NCBI RefSeq assembly: GCF_002869965.1
Contig: NZ_PEBS01000012.1
Span: forward strand, 1-64,000
Reading direction: 5' to 3'
Source of the DNA: Janthinobacterium sp. ROICE36
GTDB taxonomy: Bacteria; Pseudomonadota; Gammaproteobacteria; Burkholderiales; Burkholderiaceae_D
DNA length: 64,000 nt
A program made the position numbers and the translations under genes. The notes below the pieces were generated by a model that had not been told where the DNA came from, made no database searches, and saw only the letters and a program-made list of their open reading frames with translations. Below are positions 7,551 through 16,295 of this stretch, in pieces; position 1 is the stretch's first letter; every line of letters starts with the position of its first letter.

Positions 7551-8726
7551 ATGACTAAATTATTAACCTGGATTTTGGCGGGCCTGGCGATGGTCGGACC
7601 GCTTGCAATTGACACCTATCTGCCGTCTTTCCCCGCCATCGTGCAAGATTTCAATGCCAGCCCCCTGCTGGTGCAGCAAACCCTGAGCTTTTTCCTGTTC
7701 ACGTTCGCCTTCATGATGCTGTTTTACGGCACCCTGTCCGATTCCTTCGGCCGCCGTCCCGTGATTCTCGTCTCGCTGGTGCTGTATGTGATCGCCTCCG
7801 TGGGTGCCGCGCTGGCGCCGTCGCTGGGCTGGCTGCTGGCCTGGCGCGTGCTGCAGGGCTTGTCGGCGGGCGCAGGTTCCGTCATCGGCCGCGCCATCGT
7901 GCAAGACCGCTATTCGGGCGCCGCCGCGCAGAAAATCCTCTCGCACATCATGATGGTGTTCGCGCTGGCGCCAGCCATCGCGCCCGTGCTGGGCGGCTGG
8001 CTGCAGGTGGGACTGGGCTGGAGGGCGATCTTCTGGTTCCTCACGGCCTTCGGCGTGCTGATGTTCATCGTCGTCTGGCGCGCGCTGCCGGAAAGCCTGC
8101 CGAAGGAGCAGCGCCACGCCTTCCACCTGGGCGACATCGCCGTCAATTACTGGAAAGTGCTGTGCCACCGCCAGTTCCTGCTGCTGTCGACGGCCATCGG
8201 CGCCGCCTTTGGCGGCTTCGCCCTGTACATCGGCTCGGCCGCCTACTTCATCATCAACATCCTGCACCTGCCGGAAACGGCATTTGCCTGGCTGTTCATT
8301 CCCTTAATTAGCGGCATGGTGTTCGGCTCGGCCCTGTCGGCGAAAATCGCCCACCGATACAGCCAGCGCCAGATGATCTGGGCCGGCTTCATCCTGATGC
8401 TGGTGGCAGCGCTGGCCAACATCGGCTATAACTATATCTTTGCCGCCGAAGTGCCATGGGCCGTGCTGCCCCTTTTCTTCTACTCGTTCGCCCTGTCGAT
8501 CGCCATGCCGCCGATGACCCTGATGGCCTTGAACCACTTCCCCAACAACAGCGGCCTGGCCTCGTCGATGCAGTCGTTCATCCAGATGCTGCTGTTCGCG
8601 CTGGTCTCGGGCCTGGTGGCGCCGTTGCTGTTCGACAGCGCCCTGAATCTGGCGTATGGCGTGATGGCGGGGCTGCTGGTGAGTTTGCTGTGCTGGGTGT
8701 TTGCGCAGGGTAAAGCTGAAGCCTAG
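7551..8726 (+). CDS. Bcr/CflA-family drug-resistance MFS exporter
   Basis: 391 residues with about 12 hydrophobic segments. The start LLTWILAGLAMVGPLAIDTYLPSFP and the motif DSFGRRPVI (the A-like loop 2-3 motif, usually GxxxDRxGRR) are typical of the Bcr/CflA group of proton-driven exporters (bicyclomycin, chloramphenicol, sulfonamides; some members export cysteine). The inner-membrane location is clear; the substrate is not. Its divergence from the cysE gene makes cysteine or a thiol a reasonable alternative cargo, since E. coli Bcr can export cysteine. This last point is inference. Confidence 0.87.
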   Translation: MTKLLTWILAGLAMVGPLAIDTYLPSFPAIVQDFNASPLLVQQTLSFFLFTFAFMMLFYGTLSDSFGRRPVILVSLVLYVIASVGAALAPSLGWLLAWRVLQGLSAGAGSVIGRAIVQDRYSGAAAQKILSHIMMVFALAPAIAPVLGGWLQVGLGWRAIFWFLTAFGVLMFIVVWRALPESLPKEQRHAFHLGDIAVNYWKVLCHRQFLLLSTAIGAAFGGFALYIGSAAYFIINILHLPETAFAWLFIPLISGMVFGSALSAKIAHRYSQRQMIWAGFILMLVAALANIGYNYIFAAEVPWAVLPLFFYSFALSIAMPPMTLMALNHFPNNSGLASSMQSFIQMLLFALVSGLVAPLLFDSALNLAYGVMAGLLVSLLCWVFAQGKAEA

Positions 8727-8732
8727 GCCAGA

Positions 8733-9035
8733 TTACGGCCAGGGCGCGGGGGTCACATCGACATACTGCGCCCCGCCCTGCTCAGGGGCCGGTTCCGCCG
8801 CATCACGCACGGCTGGCTGATTCAAGGACCCGGCCGGCGAACGCAAACTCAAAATCTCCTTGCGCGCCTCGACGAAGTCGGCGGAACTCAGGGGATGTTG
8901 CTGGTCGGGCCAGTGGCTGACAGCCCACTCCTGCAAGGTTTCAAAGCGCCGCCACAACTCGGCGACGAAGGCGCGGCGCGCCTCTTCCAGCTGTTCCGGG
9001 GTCTTTTCAATTGCTTCGCTCACATTGACTTCCAT
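8733..9035 (-). CDS. Small hypothetical acidic protein
   Basis: 100 residues from ATG 9035, chosen for GCGAGGAAA 7 bases upstream; a longer frame reaches 9110. The N-terminal half (EKTPEQLEEARRAFVAELW onward) is helical and charged; the C-terminus is Pro/Ala-rich and ends in VTPAPWP. There is no signal peptide or membrane segment. I do not recognise a family. It lies convergent to the Bcr-type exporter, 6 bp apart, and downstream of the AhpD-like gene on the same strand. Confidence 0.6.
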   Translation of the reverse strand: MEVNVSEAIEKTPEQLEEARRAFVAELWRRFETLQEWAVSHWPDQQHPLSSADFVEARKEILSLRSPAGSLNQPAVRDAAEPAPEQGGAQYVDVTPAPWP

Positions 9036-9115
9036 GGCCGTTTCCTCGCTGACAAGTTGTCCTGCCAGCCTACTCTGAAACCAGCCAGGCCTCTGTTCGC
9101 GAACGAACACAGGAT

Positions 9116-9556
9116 TTATTCGGGCATCTTGCGGAAGCCCACAGCCAGGCGGTTCCAGGTATTGATGGAGCCGATGGCCAGGGTGACGTTGACCATCTCC
9201 GCCGGCGTCAATTGCTGCGCCAGCGCCGCATAGTCTTCGTCCGAAGCATGACCTTGCGGCAGCAGGGTTAGCGCTTCCGTCCAGGCCAGCACGGCCCGCT
9301 CACGCGGCGTGAAGAACGGCGTTTCGCGCCAGACCGACACCGCATACAGGCGGCGCTCCGTCTCGCCCGCCTTGCGCGCATCGCTCGTGTGCATGTCCAC
9401 GCAAAAGGCGCAGCCATTGATTTGCGAGGCGCGCAGGCGGATCAGCTCGAGCAGCGAGTGTTCCAGGCCCAGCTTGGCGATGGCCGCTTCCAACGCACGC
9501 ATGGCCTTGACGGCGTCCGGTGACGCTTGTGTGAAATCGATTCGTTGCTGTGTCAT
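9116..9556 (-). CDS. AhpD-like carboxymuconolactone decarboxylase-family protein
   Basis: 146 residues from ATG 9556 (AAGGAA 7 bases upstream). The core motif GCAFCVDMHTSDARKAGE carries the CxxC and downstream His of AhpD-type alkylhydroperoxidases, so a thiol-based peroxidase role is likely. The following ERRLYAVSVWRETPFF and SINTWNRLAVGFR are typical of the YnjF/CMD group paired with regulators. It is divergent from the MocR-type regulator at 9661, 104 bp away, an arrangement in which the regulator usually controls the neighbour. Confidence 0.85.
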   Translation of the reverse strand: MTQQRIDFTQASPDAVKAMRALEAAIAKLGLEHSLLELIRLRASQINGCAFCVDMHTSDARKAGETERRLYAVSVWRETPFFTPRERAVLAWTEALTLLPQGHASDEDYAALAQQLTPAEMVNVTLAIGSINTWNRLAVGFRKMPE

Positions 9557-9660
9557 GATGCATTCCTTGATAGAGTAGAGATGCACTATTGTAGAAGCGC
9601 GCATAGCGCGCGCGGCAGGCCAATCCTGCCGAAAAACGGCAGACCACCAACAGATATTCC

Positions 9661-11144
9661 ATGGAACTACATATCCTGATCGACGGCACGCGCGACCTGG
9701 GCGGCCAGCTGTATCGCCAGCTCAGCGAAGCCATCCGCTCGGGCCGCCTGAGCGACGGCCAGCAATTGCCGCCCTCGCGTCTGCTTGCCAGCCAGTGGGC
9801 CTGTCGCGCAAGACGGTGTCCGACGTGTATGAGAAGCTCGCTTATGAAAAACTGCTGATAGGAAAGGTCGGCGTGGGCAGCTTCGTGCAAACCCCGCATG
9901 CCTCGCCGCAGCGCCGCCACGCCAGCACGCCGCTGGCCAGCGCCGAGCGCATCGCCCGCTGGGAAGCGACGCCCACGCCCTTGCGCCAGGCCAGCCAGGA
10001 AACGCCCGCGCGCTACGCCTTCATCGGCGGACGCGCCACCCCCGCGCACTTCCCGCAAGATGAATGGCGCGCCTGCCTGCTGCACGCGCTGCGCCAGGAT
10101 GGGCAGGCGCGCGGCCGCTATGGCCCTGTCGCAGGCTTGCCCGCCTTGCGCGCGGCGATTGCCGGCCACGCTGCCTTCAGCCGCGGCATCCATTGCACCG
10201 AGGAACAGGTGCTCGTCACCAGCGGCGCGCAGCAAGCCTTGCATCTGCTGGCGCTTACCCTGCTGGAGCCGGGCGACACGGTTGCCGTGGAAGAACCTGG
10301 CTACCCGGTGGCGCGCGCCGTATTCGCCAGCCAGGGCGCGCGCGTGGTGGGCGTGGAAGTGGACGAAGATGGTCTTGTCGTCGCACAAATCCCCGACGGC
10401 ACGCGCTTGATCTATGTCACGCCCGCACATCAATTTCCGCTCGGCATGCCGATGAGCATGGCGCGCCGCCATGCCTTGCTGGAGCGCGCCCGGCAGCTGG
10501 GGGCCATCATCATCGAGGACGACTACGACAGCGCTTTCCGCTACGAAGGCCGACCCGAAGATGCGCTGCAAAGCATGGACCGCTACGGCGTCGTCGCGCA
10601 CGTGGGCAGCTTTTCCAAGATCATGCTGCCGGAATTTCGGCTCGGCTATGCGGTGCTGCCGCAAGCCCTCGTGGCCGCCGTGGAAACGGTGAAATACCTG
10701 ACGGATTGCCATACGGCCAGCCTGGGCCAGCATGCGCTGGCCAAGTTCATCGGCGATGGCCACTTGCTGCGCCATCTCCGCCGCTGCCACGACATTTATG
10801 CGGGGCGGCGCGAACGGCTGCAGCACTGGTTCAACGGCCCCTTGGCGCCGTGGTTCCGCCTGGTGCCGGCCAGCGCCGGCTTCCACGTAGCGGCCCTGGC
10901 CCAGGCGCCGCTCGATATCGCCGCATCGCTGCGCCGCGCGCGCCTGGCCGACGTCAGCTTGTATGCGCTATCCGGCTTTTACGATGGCCCCGCCCGCCAT
11001 GAAGGCTTGTTCCTCGGCTATGGCGCCATCGACAGGCTCGATATCGATACGGCGCTGGCCTGCGTGCTGGCGATCCTGCAAGAGATCGCTCCCCTGCCCC
11101 TCAGCGCGGCTGCCAGCCGGGTTGCCAACGATAGTGTCCCGTGA
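9661..11144 (+). pseudogene. MocR/PdxR-type GntR regulator with aminotransferase domain, frameshifted
   Basis: The N-terminal winged-helix part starts at ATG 9661 (ELHILIDGTRDLGGQLYRQL) and stays in frame to LPPSRLLASQ. The normal continuation LGLSRKTVSDVYEKL is in another frame. Restoring one C (CAG-CTG-GGC instead of CAGTGGGC near 9795) joins the two into a protein of about 494 residues. Downstream, the fold-type I aminotransferase-like domain runs intact to the stop at 11142, with TSGAQQALHLL, IIEDDYDSAFRY and the PLP-lysine motif GSFSKIMLPEFRLGY. MocR regulators sense PLP or amines. This is either a real single-base deletion or a sequencing error. The 3' end overlaps the convergent DUF1287 gene. 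Confidence 0.8.
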
Positions 11145-11703
11145 TCGGATAACTGAATAACATATTTTCCTCGCGCGCGCCCTCGCCGATGTTGTGGATG
11201 ATGAGAGGCACGCCGCTCCACGACTGCTTGTCGCTGACGATGCCGATATGCGTGAGGTTGCGCGGCAGGCGCCAGGTGACGATGTCGCCCGCGCGGTAAG
11301 CGTTCGCTTCCTTGGCTGGCGGCAGGCTGGTGCCGTGGCGGGCAAAAAACGTGCCCAGGTTGGGCACGCGGCGGTGGTCGATATTGCGGTCCGGCCCCTT
11401 CATTTGCCAGCGTCCCTGCTGCTGGTACACCTGCCACGCCTTGCGCATGTCTTCGTGCACCAGTACCTGCAAGTCCTGCCCCAGCTGGCGGTAGGCGCGC
11501 ACCACCACATCCGTGCACACGCCACGCTCAAGCGGCACATCGCCGCCCGGATACGCGAGGCGCTCGTAGCGCGGGTCGTACTGCAGGGTCACGCCCACCT
11601 GGCTGCGGGCGGCGACGACGAGGGCTTGCGGAGTGGCAGGGGCTGCCGACGCCAGCATCGGCGCCAGCACAAGCGCCAGGAGGGAGAGCAGTTTGATAGG
11701 CAT
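11101..11703 (-). CDS. DUF1287-family secreted protein
   Basis: 200 residues from ATG 11703, with a cleavable signal peptide (PIKLLSLLALVLAPMLASAAP). The mature part matches the DUF1287 family of periplasmic, NlpC/P60-like proteins: YDPRYERLAYPGGDVPLERGVCTDVVVRA (with a candidate catalytic Cys), then DRNIDHRRVPNLGTFF, then DIVTWRLP and HIGIVSD. The Cys and His pattern suggests a cell-wall amidase or peptidase, but no activity is established for the family as far as I know. The last 44 bp overlap the convergent MocR gene. Confidence 0.85.
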   Translation of the reverse strand: MPIKLLSLLALVLAPMLASAAPATPQALVVAARSQVGVTLQYDPRYERLAYPGGDVPLERGVCTDVVVRAYRQLGQDLQVLVHEDMRKAWQVYQQQGRWQMKGPDRNIDHRRVPNLGTFFARHGTSLPPAKEANAYRAGDIVTWRLPRNLTHIGIVSDKQSWSGVPLIIHNIGEGAREENMLFSYPITGHYRWQPGWQPR

Positions 11704-11734
11704 CAACGTCGGTGGGCGGATGGAAATGCCAACT

Positions 11735-12097
11735 TTACCCCAGCGGCAGGGAAAACGTCGGACGCCAGGCGGCCAGCTGCGCCAGGTGGGTGGGGAAATC
11801 CACGGCCGGGCCAGCCGCATTGATGGTCTCAAAGTAATCATGCCAGCCCGTGGCGGCGATACCGGCCAGCAAGGCGTCCAGCGCCGCCTCGTCCGGGAAG
11901 CGCCAGACGGCATAGAATTGCTGGGCAGCCGCATGCAGCTTGCCGCCGTCGATGGCGCCCATGGCCAGCGCTTCGGCGCCGCTGCCCGACAAGGCCGCCA
12001 TGCCGGCGCCCACCGTGTCGAAATACGCCTGGCGCGCGGCGCCATCGAGGGCCAGCCAGGCAGGTTTCGGGCTGTACAGTTCTAACAGGTAATGCAT
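11735..12097 (-). CDS. Hypothetical protein, DUF6616-like
   Basis: 120 residues starting MHYLLELYSPKPAWLAL. It has no signal peptide or membrane segment. A small alpha/beta protein with FYAVWRFPDEAALDALLAGI in the middle suggests a ferredoxin-like dimeric barrel of the kind found in ABM, EthD or DUF6616 proteins. No catalytic motif is evident. It follows the HEAT-repeat gene by 24 bp and precedes the DUF1287 gene by 31 bp, so it is probably the third gene of the marR-led operon. Confidence 0.65.
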   Translation of the reverse strand: MHYLLELYSPKPAWLALDGAARQAYFDTVGAGMAALSGSGAEALAMGAIDGGKLHAAAQQFYAVWRFPDEAALDALLAGIAATGWHDYFETINAAGPAVDFPTHLAQLAAWRPTFSLPLG

Positions 12098-12121
12098 GTT
12101 TACTCCTTGGGTGAGGTATCG

Positions 12122-12868
12122 TCAGGCCAGCGAGCGCTGGGCCCGCTTGCAAATGCGTGCCGTCGCAGCATTGTCACTTTCCTGCAGCCATTGGGCACAC
12201 AGCTTGCGCACCCAGTCCGGCTGGCTCTTGGCTGCATCGTTGAGCCAGTTGGCCACGGCATCCTGCACGTAGACGGCCGGGTCGGCGCGCAGAGGCTGCA
12301 GCAGGGGCAAGGCCAGTTGCGGCGCTTCTTTTAACTGGGCAATATGCGCGCACCACACGCCGCGCGGGCGCAGCGCTTCGCAGGCAAAGCGGCGCACTCT
12401 TTCCGACGGGTCCGCCGTCCACGGTGCCAGCAGCGCGATGGCGTCAAGCAGATGCGCAGCCAGCCGGGGCCGCAGCGCCAGCCAGGCCCATTCACGCACG
12501 CCGAAGTGGCCATCGTCGGCCAGCGGCCGCATGGCGGCCAGTTGTTGCGGCAAGGTCCAGCCAGTTTGGGCGGCGATGGCAAAGCAGGCCCAGCCACGTA
12601 CCGTATCGGACACATGGTCTTGCAGCGGCGCCAGGTCAACTTGACCGTCGAGCAGCAATTGCGCCGCCAAGACCATGCGTTTGGTGATGCCCGCTGCGGC
12701 CTGCGCGCGCATCCGGTCCAGCCGGGCGGCGCCGATATCGGGTACGGCTGCGACCAGCAGCTGGGTGAAATCGATGGCCAGCCCTTCCGTCAGGGTGGCG
12801 CTGGCCACGCTCCCCCCGTTCAGCAGCGCCAGGCGCGCGGGAGTCACGTCAGCGACGCCACGGCTCAT
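12122..12868 (-). CDS. HEAT-repeat DNA alkylation repair (AlkD-like) protein
   Basis: 248 residues, almost all alpha-helical, in repeating pairs (VRGWACFAIAAQ, VREWAWLALRPRL, VRRFACEALRPRGVW, VQDAVANWLNDAAKS-PDWV). This is the pattern of AlkC/AlkD-type HEAT-like glycosylases, which remove bulky or charged alkylated bases from DNA without base flipping. The conserved VANWLNDAAKSQPDWV segment supports the AlkD/AlkC superfamily. The start overlaps the marR stop by 4 bp (ATGA), showing translational coupling. The precise lesion specificity cannot be read from sequence. Confidence 0.75.
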   Translation of the reverse strand: MSRGVADVTPARLALLNGGSVASATLTEGLAIDFTQLLVAAVPDIGAARLDRMRAQAAAGITKRMVLAAQLLLDGQVDLAPLQDHVSDTVRGWACFAIAAQTGWTLPQQLAAMRPLADDGHFGVREWAWLALRPRLAAHLLDAIALLAPWTADPSERVRRFACEALRPRGVWCAHIAQLKEAPQLALPLLQPLRADPAVYVQDAVANWLNDAAKSQPDWVRKLCAQWLQESDNAATARICKRAQRSLA

Positions 12869-13377
12869 GCAGCACCTCGGTCCGTCTTACGCCAGGCTTT
12901 TTCCAGCAGTGCACTGAACACCTGCATTTCTTCCGGCGTGAAATCGGCAAACAGGCTGGCGATCCATTGCGCATGTTCGTCGACCAGGGTGGAGGCGGCA
13001 GCTTCTCCCTTGGCGCTCAGGCGCACCAGCAGCTTGCGCCGGTCGACCTGGTCCGCATGGCGCGCCAGGAAACCGTCGCGCTCCATGCCGTCGAGCAAAC
13101 CCGTGATGGTGCCGCGCGTCACGCCGGCCCGCTCGGCCAGTGCGTGCGGCGAGAGTCCGTCCGGCACATCGCGCAGCAGGGACAGCAACACAAACTTGCC
13201 TTCCGACAAGCCATGCCGGCCCAGGCGCGTGGCGCAATCGCCATCGATGGCGGACGCCAGGCCCAGCACTTCAAAGCACAGGCGCAGGCGCCCGAGGGAT
13301 GCCGGGGTGTCCGGGCCGAGCGCGCGGCGCTGCACGTCGCCCAGCAAGGCCGTGTATTTCTGTTCGAGTTTTATCAT
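12865..13377 (-). CDS. MarR-family transcriptional regulator
   Basis: 170 residues from ATG 13377. A TTG 9 bases upstream is in frame, but ATG sits at the edge of the operator. The winged helix has LSEGKFVLLSLLRDV, then LAERAGVTRGTITGLLDGMERDGFLAR, then the wing DRRKLLVRLSAKG, all typical of MarR dimers that lose DNA on ligand binding. It leads an operon with an AlkD-like repair protein (4-bp overlap) and a small hypothetical gene. A 23-bp perfect inverted repeat begins 1 bp upstream of the start codon, so autorepression is very likely. There is no strong Shine-Dalgarno; translation may be leaderless or weak. Confidence 0.88.
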   Translation of the reverse strand: MIKLEQKYTALLGDVQRRALGPDTPASLGRLRLCFEVLGLASAIDGDCATRLGRHGLSEGKFVLLSLLRDVPDGLSPHALAERAGVTRGTITGLLDGMERDGFLARHADQVDRRKLLVRLSAKGEAAASTLVDEHAQWIASLFADFTPEEMQVFSALLEKAWRKTDRGAA

Positions 13378-13378
13378 A

Positions 13379-13401
13379 TGGCGCAATATAATATTGCGCC
13401 A
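13379..13401. promoter_or_regulatory. Candidate MarR operator (perfect palindrome)
   Basis: TGGCGCAATAT, one central base, ATATTGCGCCA. The 11-bp arms are perfect and the length is right for a MarR dimer. It lies directly upstream of the marR start codon and holds TATAAT-like sequence in its centre, so binding would block the promoter. Confidence 0.75.
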
Positions 13402-13444
13402 TACTAAATGTCAAATGAAAAACTGTGATGGTTTTCCCGCCGGC

Positions 13445-13897
13445 TCAAAGGTGGGCTTTATCCTTCGCCCAGGCGATGATGGCCAGCGCATCGATGGCGC
13501 CCGGCTGGCGCGCCACTTCCACGCCGCGCAAAAACAGGGCCAGGGTGGGAATGCTGCGGATATTGAAACGGCTGCCCAGGTCCGGCGACGCTTCCGTATT
13601 CACCTTGACGACGCGGAACGCCGGCTCCAGGGTCTTGGCGGCCTGCACATAGAATGGCGCCATGCTGCGGCACGGACCGCACCACGGCGCCCAGAAGTCC
13701 ACCAGCACGGGAATGTCGCTGCGTTCGATATGTTTGAGGAAACGGGCGCTGGCCAGGTCCACGGGCTGGCCCATGAATAAATCCTTTTGGCACTTGCCGC
13801 AGGTAGGCTGCTCGCTGAGGCGGGCGTGCGGCAGGCGGTTGACGGCGTCGCAATGGGGGCAAACGATGTGCAGGGAGTCTGGCGTGGTCGAGGTCAT
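13445..13897 (-). CDS. trxC: Thioredoxin 2
   Basis: 150 residues. The N-terminal zinc ribbon uses Cys13, Cys16, Cys33 and Cys36 (CPHC and CGKC), and the thioredoxin fold follows with the active site WCGPC at 72-76 (FWAPWCGPCRSMAPF) and the cis-Pro in RSIPTLALF. This architecture defines TrxC, the cytosolic zinc-containing thioredoxin used under oxidative stress. It is a single gene, convergent to nothing, about 150 bp from the divergent aldehyde dehydrogenase gene. Confidence 0.95.
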   Translation of the reverse strand: MTSTTPDSLHIVCPHCDAVNRLPHARLSEQPTCGKCQKDLFMGQPVDLASARFLKHIERSDIPVLVDFWAPWCGPCRSMAPFYVQAAKTLEPAFRVVKVNTEASPDLGSRFNIRSIPTLALFLRGVEVARQPGAIDALAIIAWAKDKAHL

Positions 13898-14044
13898 GGC
13901 ATTCCTGGGAAGCGTAGCGTAAAGTGATCGGACATTTTACGGTGTATCGTGCAGCCGCGTCGGCACGCTGGCGGCACTTTTGCACAGAGTCAACTATAGT
14001 GCGCTGGAGCGGCGCGCACATTGCCAAGCCGGCCGAGGAAAAAA

Positions 14045-15487
14045 ATGCCTGATGTCGCAGAAAACATGGATCTGAGCACCACCCCCGTCCACGCAACACT
14101 GGATGCCGCCCTGGCCTTGCAGCGTGCCGCTTATCTGGCCCACCCCGTGCCCACGCTTGCCGAGCGCAAACACGACCTGCAAACCTTGCAGCGCTACATC
14201 CGCGACCATAAAGACGCGCTGTGCGAGGCGATCAGTGTCGACTATGGCAACCGTTCCCGGCACGAAACCTTGCTAGCGGAGATATTCCCCGCCATCGACG
14301 GCATAGACCATGTATTAAAACACTTGAAAAAATGGATGAAGCCGCAGCGCCGCAGCGTGGACTGGCGCAATTTTCCAGGCGCAAGCAACCGCGTGCTGCC
14401 CCAACCGCTGGGCGTGGTAGGCGTCATCGTGCCGTGGAATTTCCCCGTGAACCTGAGCCTGGTGCCTTTGACTTACATCTTCGCCGCCGGCAACCGCGCC
14501 ATGGTCAAGATGAGCGAAAATTCGCGCCACCTGGCCCGGCTGCTGATCGACACCATGCCCGCCTACTTTCCACCGGAAAAATTGCAGTTTTTTGAAGAGA
14601 CAGGCGGCGTGGGCATGGCTTTTTCACAACTGCCGTTCGATCACTTATTATTTACGGGGTCCGGCCAGACGGGTCGCGCCGTCATGGCGGCGGCGGCGCG
14701 CAATCTGTGCCCCGTCACCCTGGAGCTGGGCGGCAAGGCGCCGGCCATCGTCTGCGCCGATTTCGATGTGCGCACAGCCGCCGAACGCATCCTGTTCGTC
14801 AAGTACTTGAACGCGGGGCAGATCTGCACCAGCGTCGACCACGCCTGGCTGCCCGAAACGAGCATTGCCGCCTTCGTCGCGCATGCGCGCCAGATCGTGC
14901 CCACGCGCTACCCGCAGCTGGACACGCCCGATTACACCTCCATCATCGACGAGGCCGCCTTTCAGCGCCTGCTGCTGGCGCTCGACGAAGCGCGCGAACG
15001 GGGCGCACAAGTGATTTCGCTGTTGCCGGGGCCTGCCTACGACCGCGCCACGCGCAAGATCGCGCCGCATATCGTGCTCGACGCGCCCGAGGACAGCCTG
15101 CTGCTGACGCGGGAAATCTTCGGCCCCATCCTGCCCCTGCGCGGCTACACGAATCTGGAAGGCGTGATCGACAGCATCAATGCGGGACCACGCCCGCTGG
15201 CCATCTATCCGTTCAGCAACAATAAGCAGACCGTGCAGAGGCTGATCGACAAGGTGATGTCGGGTGGCGTCTCCGTCAACGACGCCCTGTTCCATGTGGG
15301 CCAGCACGACCTGCCCTTCGGTGGCGTGGGCGAGTCCGGCATGGGCCACTACCACGGTGTGGAAGGTTTTCATACCTTCAGCAAGCTGCGCCCGGTGTTT
15401 TACCAGGCGCGCTTCAGCGCTTTGACACTGCTGCGGCCGCCATATGGCAAGCTGGCCAGCCGCATACTGAACTTCCTGACCCGCTGA
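14045..15487 (+). CDS. calB: Coniferyl-aldehyde dehydrogenase
   Basis: 480 residues from ATG 14045 (GAGGAA 5 bases upstream). NAD-dependent aldehyde dehydrogenase of the CalB subgroup, oxidising coniferyl aldehyde or medium-chain aldehydes. Landmarks: VGVIVPWNFPVNLSLVPL (cofactor binding), LELGGKAPAIV (the general-base Glu), NAGQICTS (catalytic Cys near residue 267) and EIFGPILPL. The C-terminus, LLRPPYGKLASRILNFL, is a hydrophobic tail typical of this subgroup and of fatty aldehyde dehydrogenases. It stands alone between trxC and argO; the true substrate may be a fatty or aromatic aldehyde. Confidence 0.85.
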   Translation: MPDVAENMDLSTTPVHATLDAALALQRAAYLAHPVPTLAERKHDLQTLQRYIRDHKDALCEAISVDYGNRSRHETLLAEIFPAIDGIDHVLKHLKKWMKPQRRSVDWRNFPGASNRVLPQPLGVVGVIVPWNFPVNLSLVPLTYIFAAGNRAMVKMSENSRHLARLLIDTMPAYFPPEKLQFFEETGGVGMAFSQLPFDHLLFTGSGQTGRAVMAAAARNLCPVTLELGGKAPAIVCADFDVRTAAERILFVKYLNAGQICTSVDHAWLPETSIAAFVAHARQIVPTRYPQLDTPDYTSIIDEAAFQRLLLALDEARERGAQVISLLPGPAYDRATRKIAPHIVLDAPEDSLLLTREIFGPILPLRGYTNLEGVIDSINAGPRPLAIYPFSNNKQTVQRLIDKVMSGGVSVNDALFHVGQHDLPFGGVGESGMGHYHGVEGFHTFSKLRPVFYQARFSALTLLRPPYGKLASRILNFLTR

Positions 15488-16093
15488 TTACAGGAACAGC
15501 GAGGCGGCGATGGCCCACATGACGAGGGCAATGATGCCGTCGAGCACGCGCCAGGCCATGGGCTTGGCAAACACGGGCGCCAGGTAGCGCGCACCAAAGC
15601 CCAGCAGGAAGAACCACAGGGCCGAAGCCATGATGGCGCCGCCGGCGAAGTAGAAGCGTCCCGCGCCTTCATGCTGGCCGCCGATCGAGCCGAGCAGGAT
15701 GACCGTGTCGAGGAAGGCGTGCGGGTTCAGCAAGCTGAACGCCAACGCCGCGCCGATCACGGCCCAGTAACCTTCGGGTGCCTTGGCGGCCGACACCGTC
15801 AGGGCCGTTGGACGCCAGGCCGACTTGGCCGCGCGCAAGCCATACGCGATCAGGAAGGTGGCGCCACCGGCTTTGGCCCACAGCAGGAAGTTGGGATTGT
15901 CGGCAATGAACGTGCCCATGCCAGCCACGCCGGCCGTGATCAGGATGGCGTCGCACAGCAAACACACGAGTATGCAGGTGAGCACATAATGGCGCTTCAA
16001 GCCCTGCTTGAGCAAGAATGCATTTTGCGTGCCGATGGCCACGATCAGGCTCGCTCCGAGCCCCATGCCTTTCAAGAAGATTGCGCTGTCCAT
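15488..16093 (-). CDS. argO: LysE-family arginine/lysine exporter (ArgO-like)
   Basis: 201 residues from ATG 16093 (AAAGGAT just upstream). Six hydrophobic segments, beginning FLKGMGLGASLIVAIGTQNAFLLKQGL, which is the LysE/ArgO signature. NPHAFLDTVILLGSIGGQ is also typical. It exports basic amino acids across the inner membrane. It is divergent from an ArgP-type activator, the usual partner of argO/lysE. It ends immediately next to the convergent calB stop. Confidence 0.9.
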   Translation of the reverse strand: MDSAIFLKGMGLGASLIVAIGTQNAFLLKQGLKRHYVLTCILVCLLCDAILITAGVAGMGTFIADNPNFLLWAKAGGATFLIAYGLRAAKSAWRPTALTVSAAKAPEGYWAVIGAALAFSLLNPHAFLDTVILLGSIGGQHEGAGRFYFAGGAIMASALWFFLLGFGARYLAPVFAKPMAWRVLDGIIALVMWAIAASLFL

Positions 16094-16295
16094 ATTGCAT
16101 CCTTTATTGCTTTCCATCACGCGCACGGCCGCCCACGCTCTGCCGGCAACGGCAAAGTCATCAGTGGTAGGTGGAGGGTGGTGCGGAACCAGGAGGACCG
16201 CGCGGGAGAGTGGAGTTGTTACCCTATTTCAACAGTGTAAAGAAAAAGTAAATATAAGTATAATGAATGATTCTAACTATATATAAGAGAATCTT
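16094..16295. promoter_or_regulatory. argO/argP divergent regulatory region
   Basis: 202 bp between two divergent genes. The part nearest argP (16217-16290) is strikingly AT-rich against the surrounding GC-rich DNA (runs such as AAATATAAGTATAATGAATG and TATATATAAG). This fits the promoter and an ArgP binding site for argO. The exact site was not resolved. Confidence 0.45.
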
